Of a stretch of 64,000 nt of DNA, positions 50,721 to 59,297 are shown in pieces. The position numbers and the translations under genes were made by a program. Location of the stretch: the NCBI GenBank assembly GCA_963925895.1, contig CAWUVH010000008.1:153018-217017 (forward strand), in the 5' to 3' direction. The notes under the pieces were generated by a model. The model did no database searches, had not been told where the DNA came from, and was given only the letters and a program-made list of their open reading frames with translations. Numbering within the stretch: the first letter of the stretch is position 1; each line of letters opens with the position of its first letter. The stretch is from Eutrophovita sp913057845. Its GTDB lineage: Bacteria; Pseudomonadota; Gammaproteobacteria; Burkholderiales; Eutrophovitaceae.

Positions 50721-51227
50721 CTAGGTGGGTGTGCTGTGGGCACGTATTTGCTTAAATAGACTCGATTCCCTACTGTAAAACCCTTCGGTATGAAATGTCT
50801 CTGGGAAGCCAAAGTGTTCGTAATCGAGGTGATGACAAAGTTCGTGGAGTAGAGTTCTTAAAAAGCTTTTAAATGCTACGACTTTTTTGTTTTTGGCTGT
50901 TCGCATCCAGACTTGTATTTTTGCCGGCTTACCGTCATCTTCGGGAAGATATAATCCGTGGAGCTCTCCCCAGTCGTCCGAGGGTCGAACGGTGAGCACT
51001 TGTACTTTTAGCCTTGGCGCTTTGATTTGTGACACAACCTCGTCGGCAATGGCCTGACATGTGTTTTCAATTTCGGATAAATCTTCGCTGATTAGCAGTT
51101 CTTCTAGCGCGGTTGAGGCGCTTTGAAGTTGAGCAACTTCTCGAAGCGTCAAGTATTTAATGTCATCACTTTGTCGATAAATACTCTGTTGTCTTGACGT
51201 TAAACGATTATAAAAATTAAAAACCAC
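50721..51227 (-). CDS. Putative zinc metallopeptidase (HExxH), SprT-like
   Basis: A 168-aa cytoplasmic protein with a gluzincin-like motif HELCHHLDYEHFGF and, further on, FHTEGFYSRES, which could give the third zinc ligand. The arrangement resembles uncharacterised SprT-like or small M78/WLM-type domains. No signal peptide. It overlaps nothing, is 26 bases from the convergent Cys-rich gene, and 42 bases downstream of the GNAT-like gene stop. Peptidase activity is inferred from the motif only. Confidence 0.75.
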   Translation of the reverse strand: MVFNFYNRLTSRQQSIYRQSDDIKYLTLREVAQLQSASTALEELLISEDLSEIENTCQAIADEVVSQIKAPRLKVQVLTVRPSDDWGELHGLYLPEDDGKPAKIQVWMRTAKNKKVVAFKSFLRTLLHELCHHLDYEHFGFPETFHTEGFYSRESSLFKQIRAHSTPT

Positions 51228-51269
51228 TGTTTTTATCCTTAACTTGTCTAAGCTTCAACCAAATCCTGA

Positions 51270-52397
51270 TTATAGAGTTTTGAACGGTGCGCGGGTAGTG
51301 AGGCTATCATGATATTCACTGATGGCGGTTCCTTCGCGAGATAAAAAATTCTCAACGGCATCAGAGAATTGAGGGTGCGCTAACCAGTGAGCCGAGTTGG
51401 TTGCTACGACTTCTAATCCGCGAGATAGTTTATGCTCGCCTTGTGCTCCCCCTTCGAATGTTCTATAGCCATGCTGAATCGCATACTCTATGGTTTGGTA
51501 GTAACAGGTTTCAAAATGTAGGCCTGGCACGTACTCGTTCGCTCCCCAGTAGCGCCCTAGAATTTTATCGTTGCTGAGTAAATTTAAAGCGGCAGCAATT
51601 CGCTTGCCATTTCTCGTAGCGATGATGAGGAGAGTATTTTTACCGATTCTTTTTTTGAGCGCCAAGAAAAAATCAAAATTCAGATACGGGTTTGTTCCTC
51701 GAATGGCATAAGTGTGGTGATAGCAGTCGTAGAAAAACTGCCATTCGGTGTCGGTCGCTTGATCTCCGGAAATGACGTCAAATGTGATACCGTCATCGGC
51801 AATTCGTCTTCGTTCTTGTTTTATTTTTTTTCGTTTGGCTGACCTCATGAAAGATAAGAAATGCTCGAAGCTTTCGTAATCTTGGTTGGTCCAATGAAAC
51901 TGAATGGATTTCCTCGTCAAGCAGCCGGCATGCCCCCAAATCTCTAAGTCACTCAGTTCGGGGTACAAACAATGAAAGGATGATAGTTTATTGTCTTGCG
52001 CGAAAGCTAGTGTTGCTGCCGCAAGTGCTTGTTTCATTTCGGGGTCAGACGCCAATAAACGCGGTCCTGTGGCTGGGGTGAATGGAACTGCAGACACGAG
52101 CTTTGGGTAATAATCAAGCCCTGATCGGTGGTAGGCATCCGCCCAAGCCCAATCAAAAATAAACTCTCCGTAGGAATGCGTTTTAATATAAAGAGGGGCT
52201 GCTCCAACCAGTTTGTCGCCGTCTGATGCGATCAGGTGCGCAGGTGACCATCCGCTGTCACCACCAACGTTTTCAGTGTCCTCAAGTGCGGACAGAAAAT
52301 CATAGGATGTGACCAGGCTATCACCGTTGAGAGAATTCCAGTCCTCAGCTTTGATTCCAGATAAACTATTGACTATGTCAAATTTAACGTTATTCAT
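51270..52397 (-). CDS. GNAT/FemAB-like acyltransferase-fold protein (DUF482)
   Basis: A 375-aa protein of the DUF482 family, related to the GNAT and FemAB folds (AHLIASDGDKLVGAAPLYIKTHSYGEFIFDW is cut here to its key parts: LIASDG, PLYIKTHS, FIFDWAWADAY). Other conserved parts are GPRLLA and RTFEGGAQGEHK. Its substrate is unknown; peptidoglycan or amino-acid transfer has been suggested for relatives. Divergent from nadE with only 26 bases between start codons. Confidence 0.82.
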   Translation of the reverse strand: MNNVKFDIVNSLSGIKAEDWNSLNGDSLVTSYDFLSALEDTENVGGDSGWSPAHLIASDGDKLVGAAPLYIKTHSYGEFIFDWAWADAYHRSGLDYYPKLVSAVPFTPATGPRLLASDPEMKQALAAATLAFAQDNKLSSFHCLYPELSDLEIWGHAGCLTRKSIQFHWTNQDYESFEHFLSFMRSAKRKKIKQERRRIADDGITFDVISGDQATDTEWQFFYDCYHHTYAIRGTNPYLNFDFFLALKKRIGKNTLLIIATRNGKRIAAALNLLSNDKILGRYWGANEYVPGLHFETCYYQTIEYAIQHGYRTFEGGAQGEHKLSRGLEVVATNSAHWLAHPQFSDAVENFLSREGTAISEYHDSLTTRAPFKTL

Positions 52398-52423
52398 ATT
52401 GTTTTATTTAATCAGTCGCTAGT

Positions 52424-54088
52424 ATGCCTTTAAAAATCTTAGTCGCTCAAATCAATTGCATCGTTGGTGATGTTTCATCCAATGCTGAGAATATTTTTTC
52501 AATTGTTGAGAAAGCAAAATCAGATGGTGTGGATCTCGTTGTAACGCCAGAATTGTCGTTGTGTGGGTATCCGCCGGAGGATTTATTGCTTCGGCCAGAT
52601 TTCCTAAAGGAGTGTGATTTAAAACTCACTTACCTCGCGCAACGAATTTTTGGAGTTACAGTTGTTGTAGGCCATCCTTATCAGACAAATGAGGGTTTAT
52701 ATAACGCCGCATCGATCATTCAAGATGGACAGATTGTCGCACGATATTGCAAACAGGAGTTGCCCAACTATCGTGTGTTTGACGAGGCGAGATACTTCGA
52801 TCCAGGGACTCAGCCGTGTGTTGTTAATATCTCTGGTGTGTCGATCGGGCTCAATATTTGTGAGGATGTTTGGGGTGAGGATGGTCGGGAAGCCTCGACT
52901 GAGTCGAAAGTGATTGAGGATCCTGCGAATGCAGTCGCGCAAGCTAAGGCGCATGGAGCCGAATTATTGGTGGTGCTTAACGCGTCTCCGTTTCATACGG
53001 GTAAAGATGCTTTGCGACGAAAGGTCGTGCAGGCTCAATCACGACTTCATAAAATGCCAATCGTATTTTGTAATCTTATTGGCGGTCAGGACGAACTCGT
53101 TTTTGATGGTGGATCATTTGCCTGCAACGACAAAGGTGACGTTGTCGCTCAAATGCCGTTTTTTTGTGAAAACGTCAGCCTTATGGCCTATGAGCAAGGT
53201 GAGATCATTTCTGAGTGTAACGAACAATTGTTATCGAGCGACCAAGCTGTTTACGAGGCGCTTGTGCTGGGAGTCAGGGATTACGTTAACAAAAATGGCT
53301 TTCAAGGTGTACTGATTGGTCTTTCTGGCGGCATTGATTCTGCGCTCACCTTAGCCATAGCTGTAGATGCTTTGGGTGCTGGACGGGTTAAGGTTGTGAT
53401 GATGCCGTCTCAGTTTACCGCTGACATGAGTCGGGAGGATGCGAGCAGCATGGCGGCCGGTCTCGGTGTTGAATATTCTGAGATCGAAATCAAACCTATG
53501 TTTGATGTGTTTATGGCGGGTTTGTCTGATGAGTTTAAGGGCAGGGAATTCGATACCACCGAGGAAAATCTTCAATCAAGAATTCGAGGAACGTTGTTGA
53601 TGAGTTTGTCGAATAAGTTTGGCTCTTTAGTGTTAACCACTGGCAATAAAAGTGAAATGAGTACTGGGTATGCAACGTTGTATGGTGACATGGCCGGAGG
53701 GTTAGCCGTACTCAAAGATCTAACGAAACAGACGGTTTATCGTTTGTCGACTTATCGCAATACCATTTCAGCATGTATTCCTGTTCGAATTATCGAACGG
53801 CCACCCAGTGCCGAGCTCAGACCGGATCAGGTCGATTCAGATTCACTGCCTTCTTATGAGATCCTCGACGCGATTGTCGAGCATTACGTTGAATATGACC
53901 GAGGTGTGGATGACATTATCGGTCTAGGGTATCGCTCTGAAGATGTGACGCGAATCGTTAGACTCATCCATGTTAATGAACATAAACGCCGACAGTCGCC
54001 GCCAGGGGTGCGGGTAACGGCTCGAGGTTTTGGAAAAGATTGGCGATATCCTATTACTAGCAAGTTTCGTGGCTTGATTGACCAGTAG
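52424..54088 (+). CDS. nadE: Glutamine-dependent NAD+ synthase
   Basis: A 554-aa two-domain enzyme making NAD+ from deamido-NAD+, ATP and glutamine. The N-terminal nitrilase domain has the Glu (TPELSLCGYPPEDLL), Lys (RYCKQELPNY) and Cys (GLNICEDVWG) triad; the C-terminal synthase domain has the P loop GLSGGIDSALTLA and TTGNKSEMSTGY. Followed after about 110 bases by glnB, a familiar neighbour pairing that places glutamine-using NAD synthesis beside the P-II sensor. Confidence 0.95.
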   Translation: MPLKILVAQINCIVGDVSSNAENIFSIVEKAKSDGVDLVVTPELSLCGYPPEDLLLRPDFLKECDLKLTYLAQRIFGVTVVVGHPYQTNEGLYNAASIIQDGQIVARYCKQELPNYRVFDEARYFDPGTQPCVVNISGVSIGLNICEDVWGEDGREASTESKVIEDPANAVAQAKAHGAELLVVLNASPFHTGKDALRRKVVQAQSRLHKMPIVFCNLIGGQDELVFDGGSFACNDKGDVVAQMPFFCENVSLMAYEQGEIISECNEQLLSSDQAVYEALVLGVRDYVNKNGFQGVLIGLSGGIDSALTLAIAVDALGAGRVKVVMMPSQFTADMSREDASSMAAGLGVEYSEIEIKPMFDVFMAGLSDEFKGREFDTTEENLQSRIRGTLLMSLSNKFGSLVLTTGNKSEMSTGYATLYGDMAGGLAVLKDLTKQTVYRLSTYRNTISACIPVRIIERPPSAELRPDQVDSDSLPSYEILDAIVEHYVEYDRGVDDIIGLGYRSEDVTRIVRLIHVNEHKRRQSPPGVRVTARGFGKDWRYPITSKFRGLIDQ

Positions 54089-54152
54089 GGAACGTGCCAT
54101 GATATTAGTGATGAAATGCGTATGCGGTGTTGGGTTGCTTTGATACAAAACT

Positions 54153-54186
54153 ATCGGGCTCTCGCTGACTTGAGCCGATTTATTTA
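54153..54186 (+). terminator. Hairpin between nadE and glnB
   Basis: Arms ATCGG(G)CTC and GAGCCGAT (54153-54161 and 54172-54179) with one bulged G and a ten-base loop are followed by TTATTTA. It could end nadE transcription partly, or attenuate read-through into glnB, whose ATG is 20 bases further on. Confidence 0.4.
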
Positions 54187-54199
54187 GAGGAATGGACGT

Positions 54200-54538
54200 A
54201 TGAAAAAAATAGAAGCTGTGATCAAACCATTTAAGCTTGATGAGGTGCGTGAAGGATTATCTTCCATTGGTATTACCGGACTTACCGTAACCGAGGTTAA
54301 GGGCTTTGGCCGTCAAAAAGGTCACACCGAACTGTATCGTGGCGCTGAATATGTCGTTGATTTTTTGCCGAAAGTGAAAATTGAAGTGGTGGTGATTGAC
54401 AGCCTCGTTGATCAAGCCGTCGAGAGCTTGGTCTCTACAGCGAGAACTGGCAAGATTGGTGACGGCAAGATTTTTGTGAGTACAGTCGAGCAGGTGATTC
54501 GAATTCGTACAGGGGAAACAAATGAGGATGCGGTCTAA
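54200..54538 (+). CDS. glnB: Nitrogen regulatory protein P-II
   Basis: A 112-aa P-II signal protein binding ATP/ADP and 2-oxoglutarate and controlling NtrB, GlnE or AmtB. The T-loop has the uridylylation Tyr51 in HTELYRGAEY; the B-loop TARTGKIGDGKIF and the C-loop RIRTGE are intact. GlnB is favoured over GlnK because it follows nadE and not amtB, and no sigma-54 site is seen upstream; the distinction remains tentative. AGAGGAATGG precedes the start. Confidence 0.94.
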   Translation: MKKIEAVIKPFKLDEVREGLSSIGITGLTVTEVKGFGRQKGHTELYRGAEYVVDFLPKVKIEVVVIDSLVDQAVESLVSTARTGKIGDGKIFVSTVEQVIRIRTGETNEDAV

Positions 54539-54557
54539 TTGAGCGAGTGATCGGTAG

Positions 54558-55115
54558 TCAACTTTTTGCGCTGAGTAATAGCATCGTTGCGCCGCTGCCC
54601 CCATCCCCGGGGCCGGCTTCACAATAGGCAAGGATGTCGGATCTGAGCTGGAGCCAGCGAAACAGTTTCTTTTTGAGGACAGGCTCTTTGTTGCTCGATC
54701 GATGTCCTTTACCATGAATAATTCGCAGACATCGAAATCTATTTTTTTTGGCGTGTGACAGAAAATTAGCTACTAGGATGCGCGCGCCGTCAGATGTTGA
54801 TCCATGCAAATCGAGTTCGTCTTGTACGACCCAATAGTTCCGCCTGAGTCTTCTGAGTATTTGGTGCTGCAATCCAGAGCGTAAATACGCTGGCTCCTCT
54901 GACAAGAACTCTAAACCGTCGTCGTCGATGTCTTGGTGAAGGAGTTCCTCGAGTACCTCAGCCTCATCCTTCATCGACTGGACGGGAATGGGGGCGGGTT
55001 GCTCTTTCGTTCGAAAGACTTTTCCGTCTTTTTTTAAAACGGTGACGTCTTTTAACGTTTCTTCAAGAAGGTCTTCAAACCGTTCTTCTGGATTTTGGTC
55101 ATTATCAGTGGACAT
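54558..55115 (-). CDS. Smr-domain protein
   Basis: A 185-aa protein with C-terminal Smr (small MutS-related) domain: LDLHGSTSDGARILVANFL and IIHGKGHRS with the DLHG and HGKG motifs. Smr domains have nicking or RNA-cleaving activity; in proteobacteria the stand-alone type (SmrA/SmrB) includes a ribosome-collision nuclease. The acidic N-terminal 90 residues are less conserved. It starts 23 bases after the trxB stop, likely in the same transcript. Confidence 0.9.
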   Translation of the reverse strand: MSTDNDQNPEERFEDLLEETLKDVTVLKKDGKVFRTKEQPAPIPVQSMKDEAEVLEELLHQDIDDDGLEFLSEEPAYLRSGLQHQILRRLRRNYWVVQDELDLHGSTSDGARILVANFLSHAKKNRFRCLRIIHGKGHRSSNKEPVLKKKLFRWLQLRSDILAYCEAGPGDGGSGATMLLLSAKS

Positions 55116-55138
55116 AAGAGAAGTCTGAGCAGATAACG

Positions 55139-56089
55139 TCAGTCCGTATTTGTCAAAAACCGTTCTGCGTCGAGAGCAGCCATGCAGCCAGTTCCAGCGC
55201 TTGTTACGGCTTGTCGATAGATATGGTCTTGCACATCTCCCGCGGCAAACACGCCAGGAATACTGGTCTGAGTGGCGTTGCCATCTCTCCCACTCTGGGT
55301 GGTGATGTAGCCTCCCACCATATCGAGTTGTCCCGAAAAGATATCGGTGTTGGGTGAGTGACCAATCGCGATGAAGACGCCTGCTAGTGACAAGTTCGAC
55401 TCTTCTTCTGTTTTTGTGTTTTTGATACGCATCCCAGTAACGCCGGAGGCATCACCTAAAACCTCATCGAGGTTATGGTCCCAAATGATGTCGATGTTTC
55501 CATTTTTTTCTTTTTCTAAGATTCGATCAATCAGTATTGCTTCAGCTTTGAGTTGGTCGCGTCGGTGAACAAGCGTTACTTTTTTTGCAATATTCGAAAG
55601 ATAGAGAGCCTCTTCAACTGCCGTATTCCCCCCACCGATAACCGCAACTTCCTGACCTTTATAGAAAAATCCGTCGCATGTTGCGCAGGCAGAAACCCCT
55701 TTGCCCGCATATATTTCTTCAGACGGAATGCCCAGATATTTAGCGGATGCTCCGGTCGCAATGATCAGCGCATCACACGTATATTCTGCCTGATCGCCAA
55801 TCAGTGTGAATGGGCGCGCATCAAGTTTAACGGTATGAATGTGATCGAATATCAGTTCAGTGCCAAATCGTTCTGCGTGTCTTTGGAATCGATCCATGAG
55901 CTCTGGACCTTGCACGCCATCCGCATCCGCGGGCCAATTATCTACGTCAGTCGTCGTCATCAATTGACCGCCTTGGGCGATCCCGGTAATTACGATGGGT
56001 TTCAAATTAGCCCGGGCAGCGTAGACGGCAGCAGTATAACCCGCAGGACCAGAGCCTAAAATTATGATTTTATTGTGTTTTTTTTGCAT
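55139..56089 (-). CDS. trxB: Thioredoxin-disulfide reductase
   Basis: A 316-aa FAD/NADPH enzyme reducing thioredoxin. FAD motif ILGSGPAGYTAAVYAARA, active-site disulfide in VSACATCDGFF, NADPH motif GGGNTAVEEAL, and the C-terminal FAAGDVQD. Divergent from ftsK across 190 bases that hold an 8-bp inverted repeat (TTTATTTT 56140, AAAATAAA 56163) of unknown meaning. Confidence 0.95.
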   Translation of the reverse strand: MQKKHNKIIILGSGPAGYTAAVYAARANLKPIVITGIAQGGQLMTTTDVDNWPADADGVQGPELMDRFQRHAERFGTELIFDHIHTVKLDARPFTLIGDQAEYTCDALIIATGASAKYLGIPSEEIYAGKGVSACATCDGFFYKGQEVAVIGGGNTAVEEALYLSNIAKKVTLVHRRDQLKAEAILIDRILEKEKNGNIDIIWDHNLDEVLGDASGVTGMRIKNTKTEEESNLSLAGVFIAIGHSPNTDIFSGQLDMVGGYITTQSGRDGNATQTSIPGVFAAGDVQDHIYRQAVTSAGTGCMAALDAERFLTNTD

Positions 56090-56279
56090 ATCAATTACCT
56101 GCCTACTGTTGATGCGTATGTGGATGCGATTAGTAAATGTTTATTTTATTCGTGATGGACGCAAAATAAAAATGTTTAGTAACCGGGAGATGTGTCTCAG
56201 TTACAATAGTGCTTAAGCTAAAATTAGTGACAATTTAATTTTACAGACGTTCCGACTAACTGTGCGACGGGTTTGACAA

Positions 56280-58595
56280 TTGGCTAAACGAAAAACACTT
56301 AAAAAATCGGAAATAGTCAACACAGATTCCTCTACAAAAAGTGTTTTGCCACCTAAGCTTGTCATTTTGTTGCGAGAAGTCGGGTTGCTCCTCTCCTCAG
56401 GTGTTCTCGCTTATTTAACCCTGGTATTATTTACCTATAATTCTTTTGATCCCGCCTGGTCGCGTCAATCTTCAGCCCAAGAAGCTATAAATGCAGGTGG
56501 GGTTGTCGGAGCGCATATATCGGATGTGCTCCTATACCTATTCGGGTTTTCAACATGGTGGATTGTTCTCGTTGGGACGCTACTCGTTATTCGGGCTTAT
56601 CGGCATACGGCTCGACGACTTACTGAAAACCCCAAAGTAGTCCTGCTTGTGTTCTTCGGGTTTTTGCTTTTGGTGTTATCAAGCGCTGGCTTTGAAGGAC
56701 TTCGTTTTCATTCTGCACTTTTCGAACTGCCAGGAAAGCCTGGAGGCATTATTGGTGGCGAAATTTCTCTCATCAGCAATAACGCATTTGGATTCGTCGG
56801 CAGCACTTTGATTTTTTTGGTGCTGATGGCTGCAGGGGTTTCGCTGGTCAGCGGAGTGTCTTGGATAGTGTTGTCGGAGAAAATGGGGTATTGGCTCGAA
56901 TGGTCCGCGTTGTATGTGTGGCAAAGCTGGGAGGCGTGGCGAGACCGTAAGGCTGGAGAAATTGCGTTAGAAGCACGGATGGATCGATTAGTAGAGGTTC
57001 GCCAGAAAACCACGCTTACTGATCCCAAGCCGCTGCGTATTGATAAACCCATGCAACAGATCGCCCAATCAGAGCGGGCGCAAAAAGAAAAACAGAAGCC
57101 TTTATTTAAAGATTTACCGGATTCAGAGTTGCCATCGATTAACCTTTTGGACACGCCGCCCCCTGATGTCGAGTCAATTTCTGCTGATACGCTTGAGTAT
57201 ACGTCCCGATTAATTGAGAAGAAGCTACTGGACTTTAATATTGAAGTCAGAGTTGTGGCTGCGCAACCTGGCCCAGTGATCACGCGTTACGAAATCGAGC
57301 CAGCTATCGGAGTGAAAGGCAGTCAGATCATAAACTTGACTCGAGATTTGGCAAGATCGTTGTCTGTCATCAGTGTTCGAGTGGTTGAAACGATACCCGG
57401 TAAGACTACGATGGGTCTCGAAATTCCAAACACCAAGCGCCAGGTAGTTTATTTGTCCGAGGTCCTTGCATCTCAGACCTATGCCGATGTGCCTTCGCCG
57501 CTCGCCATCGCGTTGGGCAAGGATATCTCAGGGGTGCCGGTGTGTGCGGATCTCGCGAAGATGCCCCATTTGTTGGTTGCAGGAACTACTGGGTCTGGTA
57601 AGTCGGTTGCGATTAACGCGATGATATTGTCCTTACTCTACAAGTCGACCCCGAATGAAGTTCGAATGATTCTGGTTGACCCCAAGATGCTGGAGTTGTC
57701 TGTGTATGAGGGAATCCCTCATTTGCTCGCGCCGGTGGTTACTGAAATGCCTAAAGCTGCGCATGCATTGAATTGGTGTGTGGGCGAGATGGACCGACGT
57801 TATCGACTCATGTCTTCTTTGGGTGTAAGAAATCTTTCTGGCTTTAATACGAAGATACGTCAGGCGGAAAAAGCAAATAAGAAAATCGATAATCCATTCA
57901 GTTTAAATCCTGAGGAGCCAGAGCCGCTCCAGGAGTTGCCGCACATCGTTGTGGTTATTGATGAGTTGGCTGATCTAATTATGGTTGTAGGGAAAAAAAT
58001 TGAGGAATTGATCGCGCGTCTTGCTCAGAAAGCTCGAGCGGCTGGTATTCATCTCATCCTTGCAACGCAGCGACCTTCGGTGGACGTGATTACCGGGTTG
58101 ATCAAAGCGAATATCCCTACACGGATTGCATTTCAAGTTTCCAGTCGTGTGGACTCCCGAACGATTCTCGACCAAATGGGGGCTGAACAACTACTGGGTC
58201 AGGGTGACATGCTCTATTTGCCACCCGGTAGTGGCTATCCGCTGCGGATACACGGTGCCTTTGTTGACGATCAAGAAGTTCATCGGGTGGTGGATGCACT
58301 AAAGAGCCGGGGTGAGCCGCAGTACATTGAGAGCATTCTAGAAGCGCCGGTTACTGGCGATGGTTCTGGAGAATCGGGTATGGGGGATGATGCTGAAGCC
58401 GATCCACTTTATGATCAAGCTGTAGAGATTGTGCTGAAGAATAAGCGCGCGTCAATATCGTTGGTTCAGCGACATTTACGGATCGGTTATAACCGGGCAG
58501 CCCGGTTGGTTGAGCAAATGGAAGTCGCAGGCTTGGTGTCAAGTATGTCTTCTTCCGGCAGTAGAGAAATCCTAGCACCTAATCGAGTCAATTGA
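56280..58595 (+). CDS. ftsK: DNA translocase FtsK
   Basis: A 771-aa septal DNA pump for chromosome segregation and dimer resolution. Four N-terminal transmembrane helices (about 30-195), a short linker (200-300), then the alpha/beta motor with Walker A GTTGSGKS and HIVVVIDELADL, and the C-terminal gamma winged helix (RASISLVQRHLRIGYNRAARL) that reads KOPS. The linker is short compared with E. coli FtsK (1329 aa), typical of SpoIIIE-like proteobacterial versions. Start is TTG 56280; no strong ribosome site. Followed by lolA and rarA. Confidence 0.95.
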   Translation: MAKRKTLKKSEIVNTDSSTKSVLPPKLVILLREVGLLLSSGVLAYLTLVLFTYNSFDPAWSRQSSAQEAINAGGVVGAHISDVLLYLFGFSTWWIVLVGTLLVIRAYRHTARRLTENPKVVLLVFFGFLLLVLSSAGFEGLRFHSALFELPGKPGGIIGGEISLISNNAFGFVGSTLIFLVLMAAGVSLVSGVSWIVLSEKMGYWLEWSALYVWQSWEAWRDRKAGEIALEARMDRLVEVRQKTTLTDPKPLRIDKPMQQIAQSERAQKEKQKPLFKDLPDSELPSINLLDTPPPDVESISADTLEYTSRLIEKKLLDFNIEVRVVAAQPGPVITRYEIEPAIGVKGSQIINLTRDLARSLSVISVRVVETIPGKTTMGLEIPNTKRQVVYLSEVLASQTYADVPSPLAIALGKDISGVPVCADLAKMPHLLVAGTTGSGKSVAINAMILSLLYKSTPNEVRMILVDPKMLELSVYEGIPHLLAPVVTEMPKAAHALNWCVGEMDRRYRLMSSLGVRNLSGFNTKIRQAEKANKKIDNPFSLNPEEPEPLQELPHIVVVIDELADLIMVVGKKIEELIARLAQKARAAGIHLILATQRPSVDVITGLIKANIPTRIAFQVSSRVDSRTILDQMGAEQLLGQGDMLYLPPGSGYPLRIHGAFVDDQEVHRVVDALKSRGEPQYIESILEAPVTGDGSGESGMGDDAEADPLYDQAVEIVLKNKRASISLVQRHLRIGYNRAARLVEQMEVAGLVSSMSSSGSREILAPNRVN

Positions 58596-58621
58596 TGACA
58601 TGTTTGTAACGGAATTGATCG

Positions 58622-59242
58622 ATGCGAATTAAAGGTATTCGACTCCTGGTCGCGATGATTGCTGTGCTGCCTTGTTTGGTGCTCGCTGGAGGGATTGAAG
58701 AATTACAAAAGTTTGTTAGTTTCTCGGCTACAGGTCAGGCTACTTTTATACAACGTGTTTATGACAATGCGGGTGTCTTGGTGCAAGAATCATCTGGAGA
58801 TCTTAAGTTTGCCCGCCCCGGAAAGTTCAAATGGCACTATCTTGAGCCGTATGAGCAGTTACTGGTGGGTGATGGTGAGTTTCTTTGGATTTACGATAAA
58901 GATTTGCGGCAGGTGACCCAAATGTCGCTAGATCGAGCACTTGGGTCGAGTCCGGCGGCTTTATTGTATGGATCAAAAGACATCGACAGTTATTTTGGTC
59001 TAGAGGCGCTGAGCCCAGAAGGTGGGCTTGTTTGGGTTCGCGTGATTCCTTATGAAGAGAGCGGAATGTTTGAGCGTATCGAAATTGGGTTATCGTCATC
59101 CATGGTGCAAAAAATGACGCTCTACGATTATTTTGGTCAACAAACCGTTATTGAATTTGATCAATTCGTGGTCCCTTCAAATTTTTCGGCGGATGAGTTT
59201 AGATTTGAAGTGCCGGAGAATGCAGACCTGGTGACCCAGTAG
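58622..59242 (+). CDS. lolA: Outer-membrane lipoprotein carrier protein LolA
   Basis: A 206-aa periplasmic chaperone that carries lipoproteins from LolCDE to LolB. Signal peptide RIKGIRLLVAMIAVLPCLVLA; mature core begins IEELQKFVSFSATGQATF and includes SGDLKFARPGKFKWHY, the family signature. Sits between ftsK (26-base gap) and rarA, as in many proteobacteria. Confidence 0.94.
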   Translation: MRIKGIRLLVAMIAVLPCLVLAGGIEELQKFVSFSATGQATFIQRVYDNAGVLVQESSGDLKFARPGKFKWHYLEPYEQLLVGDGEFLWIYDKDLRQVTQMSLDRALGSSPAALLYGSKDIDSYFGLEALSPEGGLVWVRVIPYEESGMFERIEIGLSSSMVQKMTLYDYFGQQTVIEFDQFVVPSNFSADEFRFEVPENADLVTQ

Positions 59243-59297
59243 GCTGTGGTTTTATTAGCCTGTATCGTCCTCTTTTAACTGTGCTGATTATCCAGCT

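Noticed and set aside
54089..54199. Sigma-54 promoter before glnB
   Set aside because: The only GG...GC candidate (GGTGTTGGGTTGC) has nine rather than ten bases between the elements and lacks TGGCAC.
55553..56059. 168-codon plus-strand open frame opposite trxB
   Set aside because: Antisense shadow of trxB; no recognisable domain, no ribosome site.
56135..56178. Repeat elements between trxB and ftsK as a regulatory system
   Set aside because: AAATGTTTA occurs twice and 8-bp A/T arms pair, but in such A/T-rich DNA this is weak; noted only in the trxB entry.
56708..57283. 191-codon minus-strand open frame inside ftsK
   Set aside because: Antisense to a conserved FtsK region with no family features of its own.
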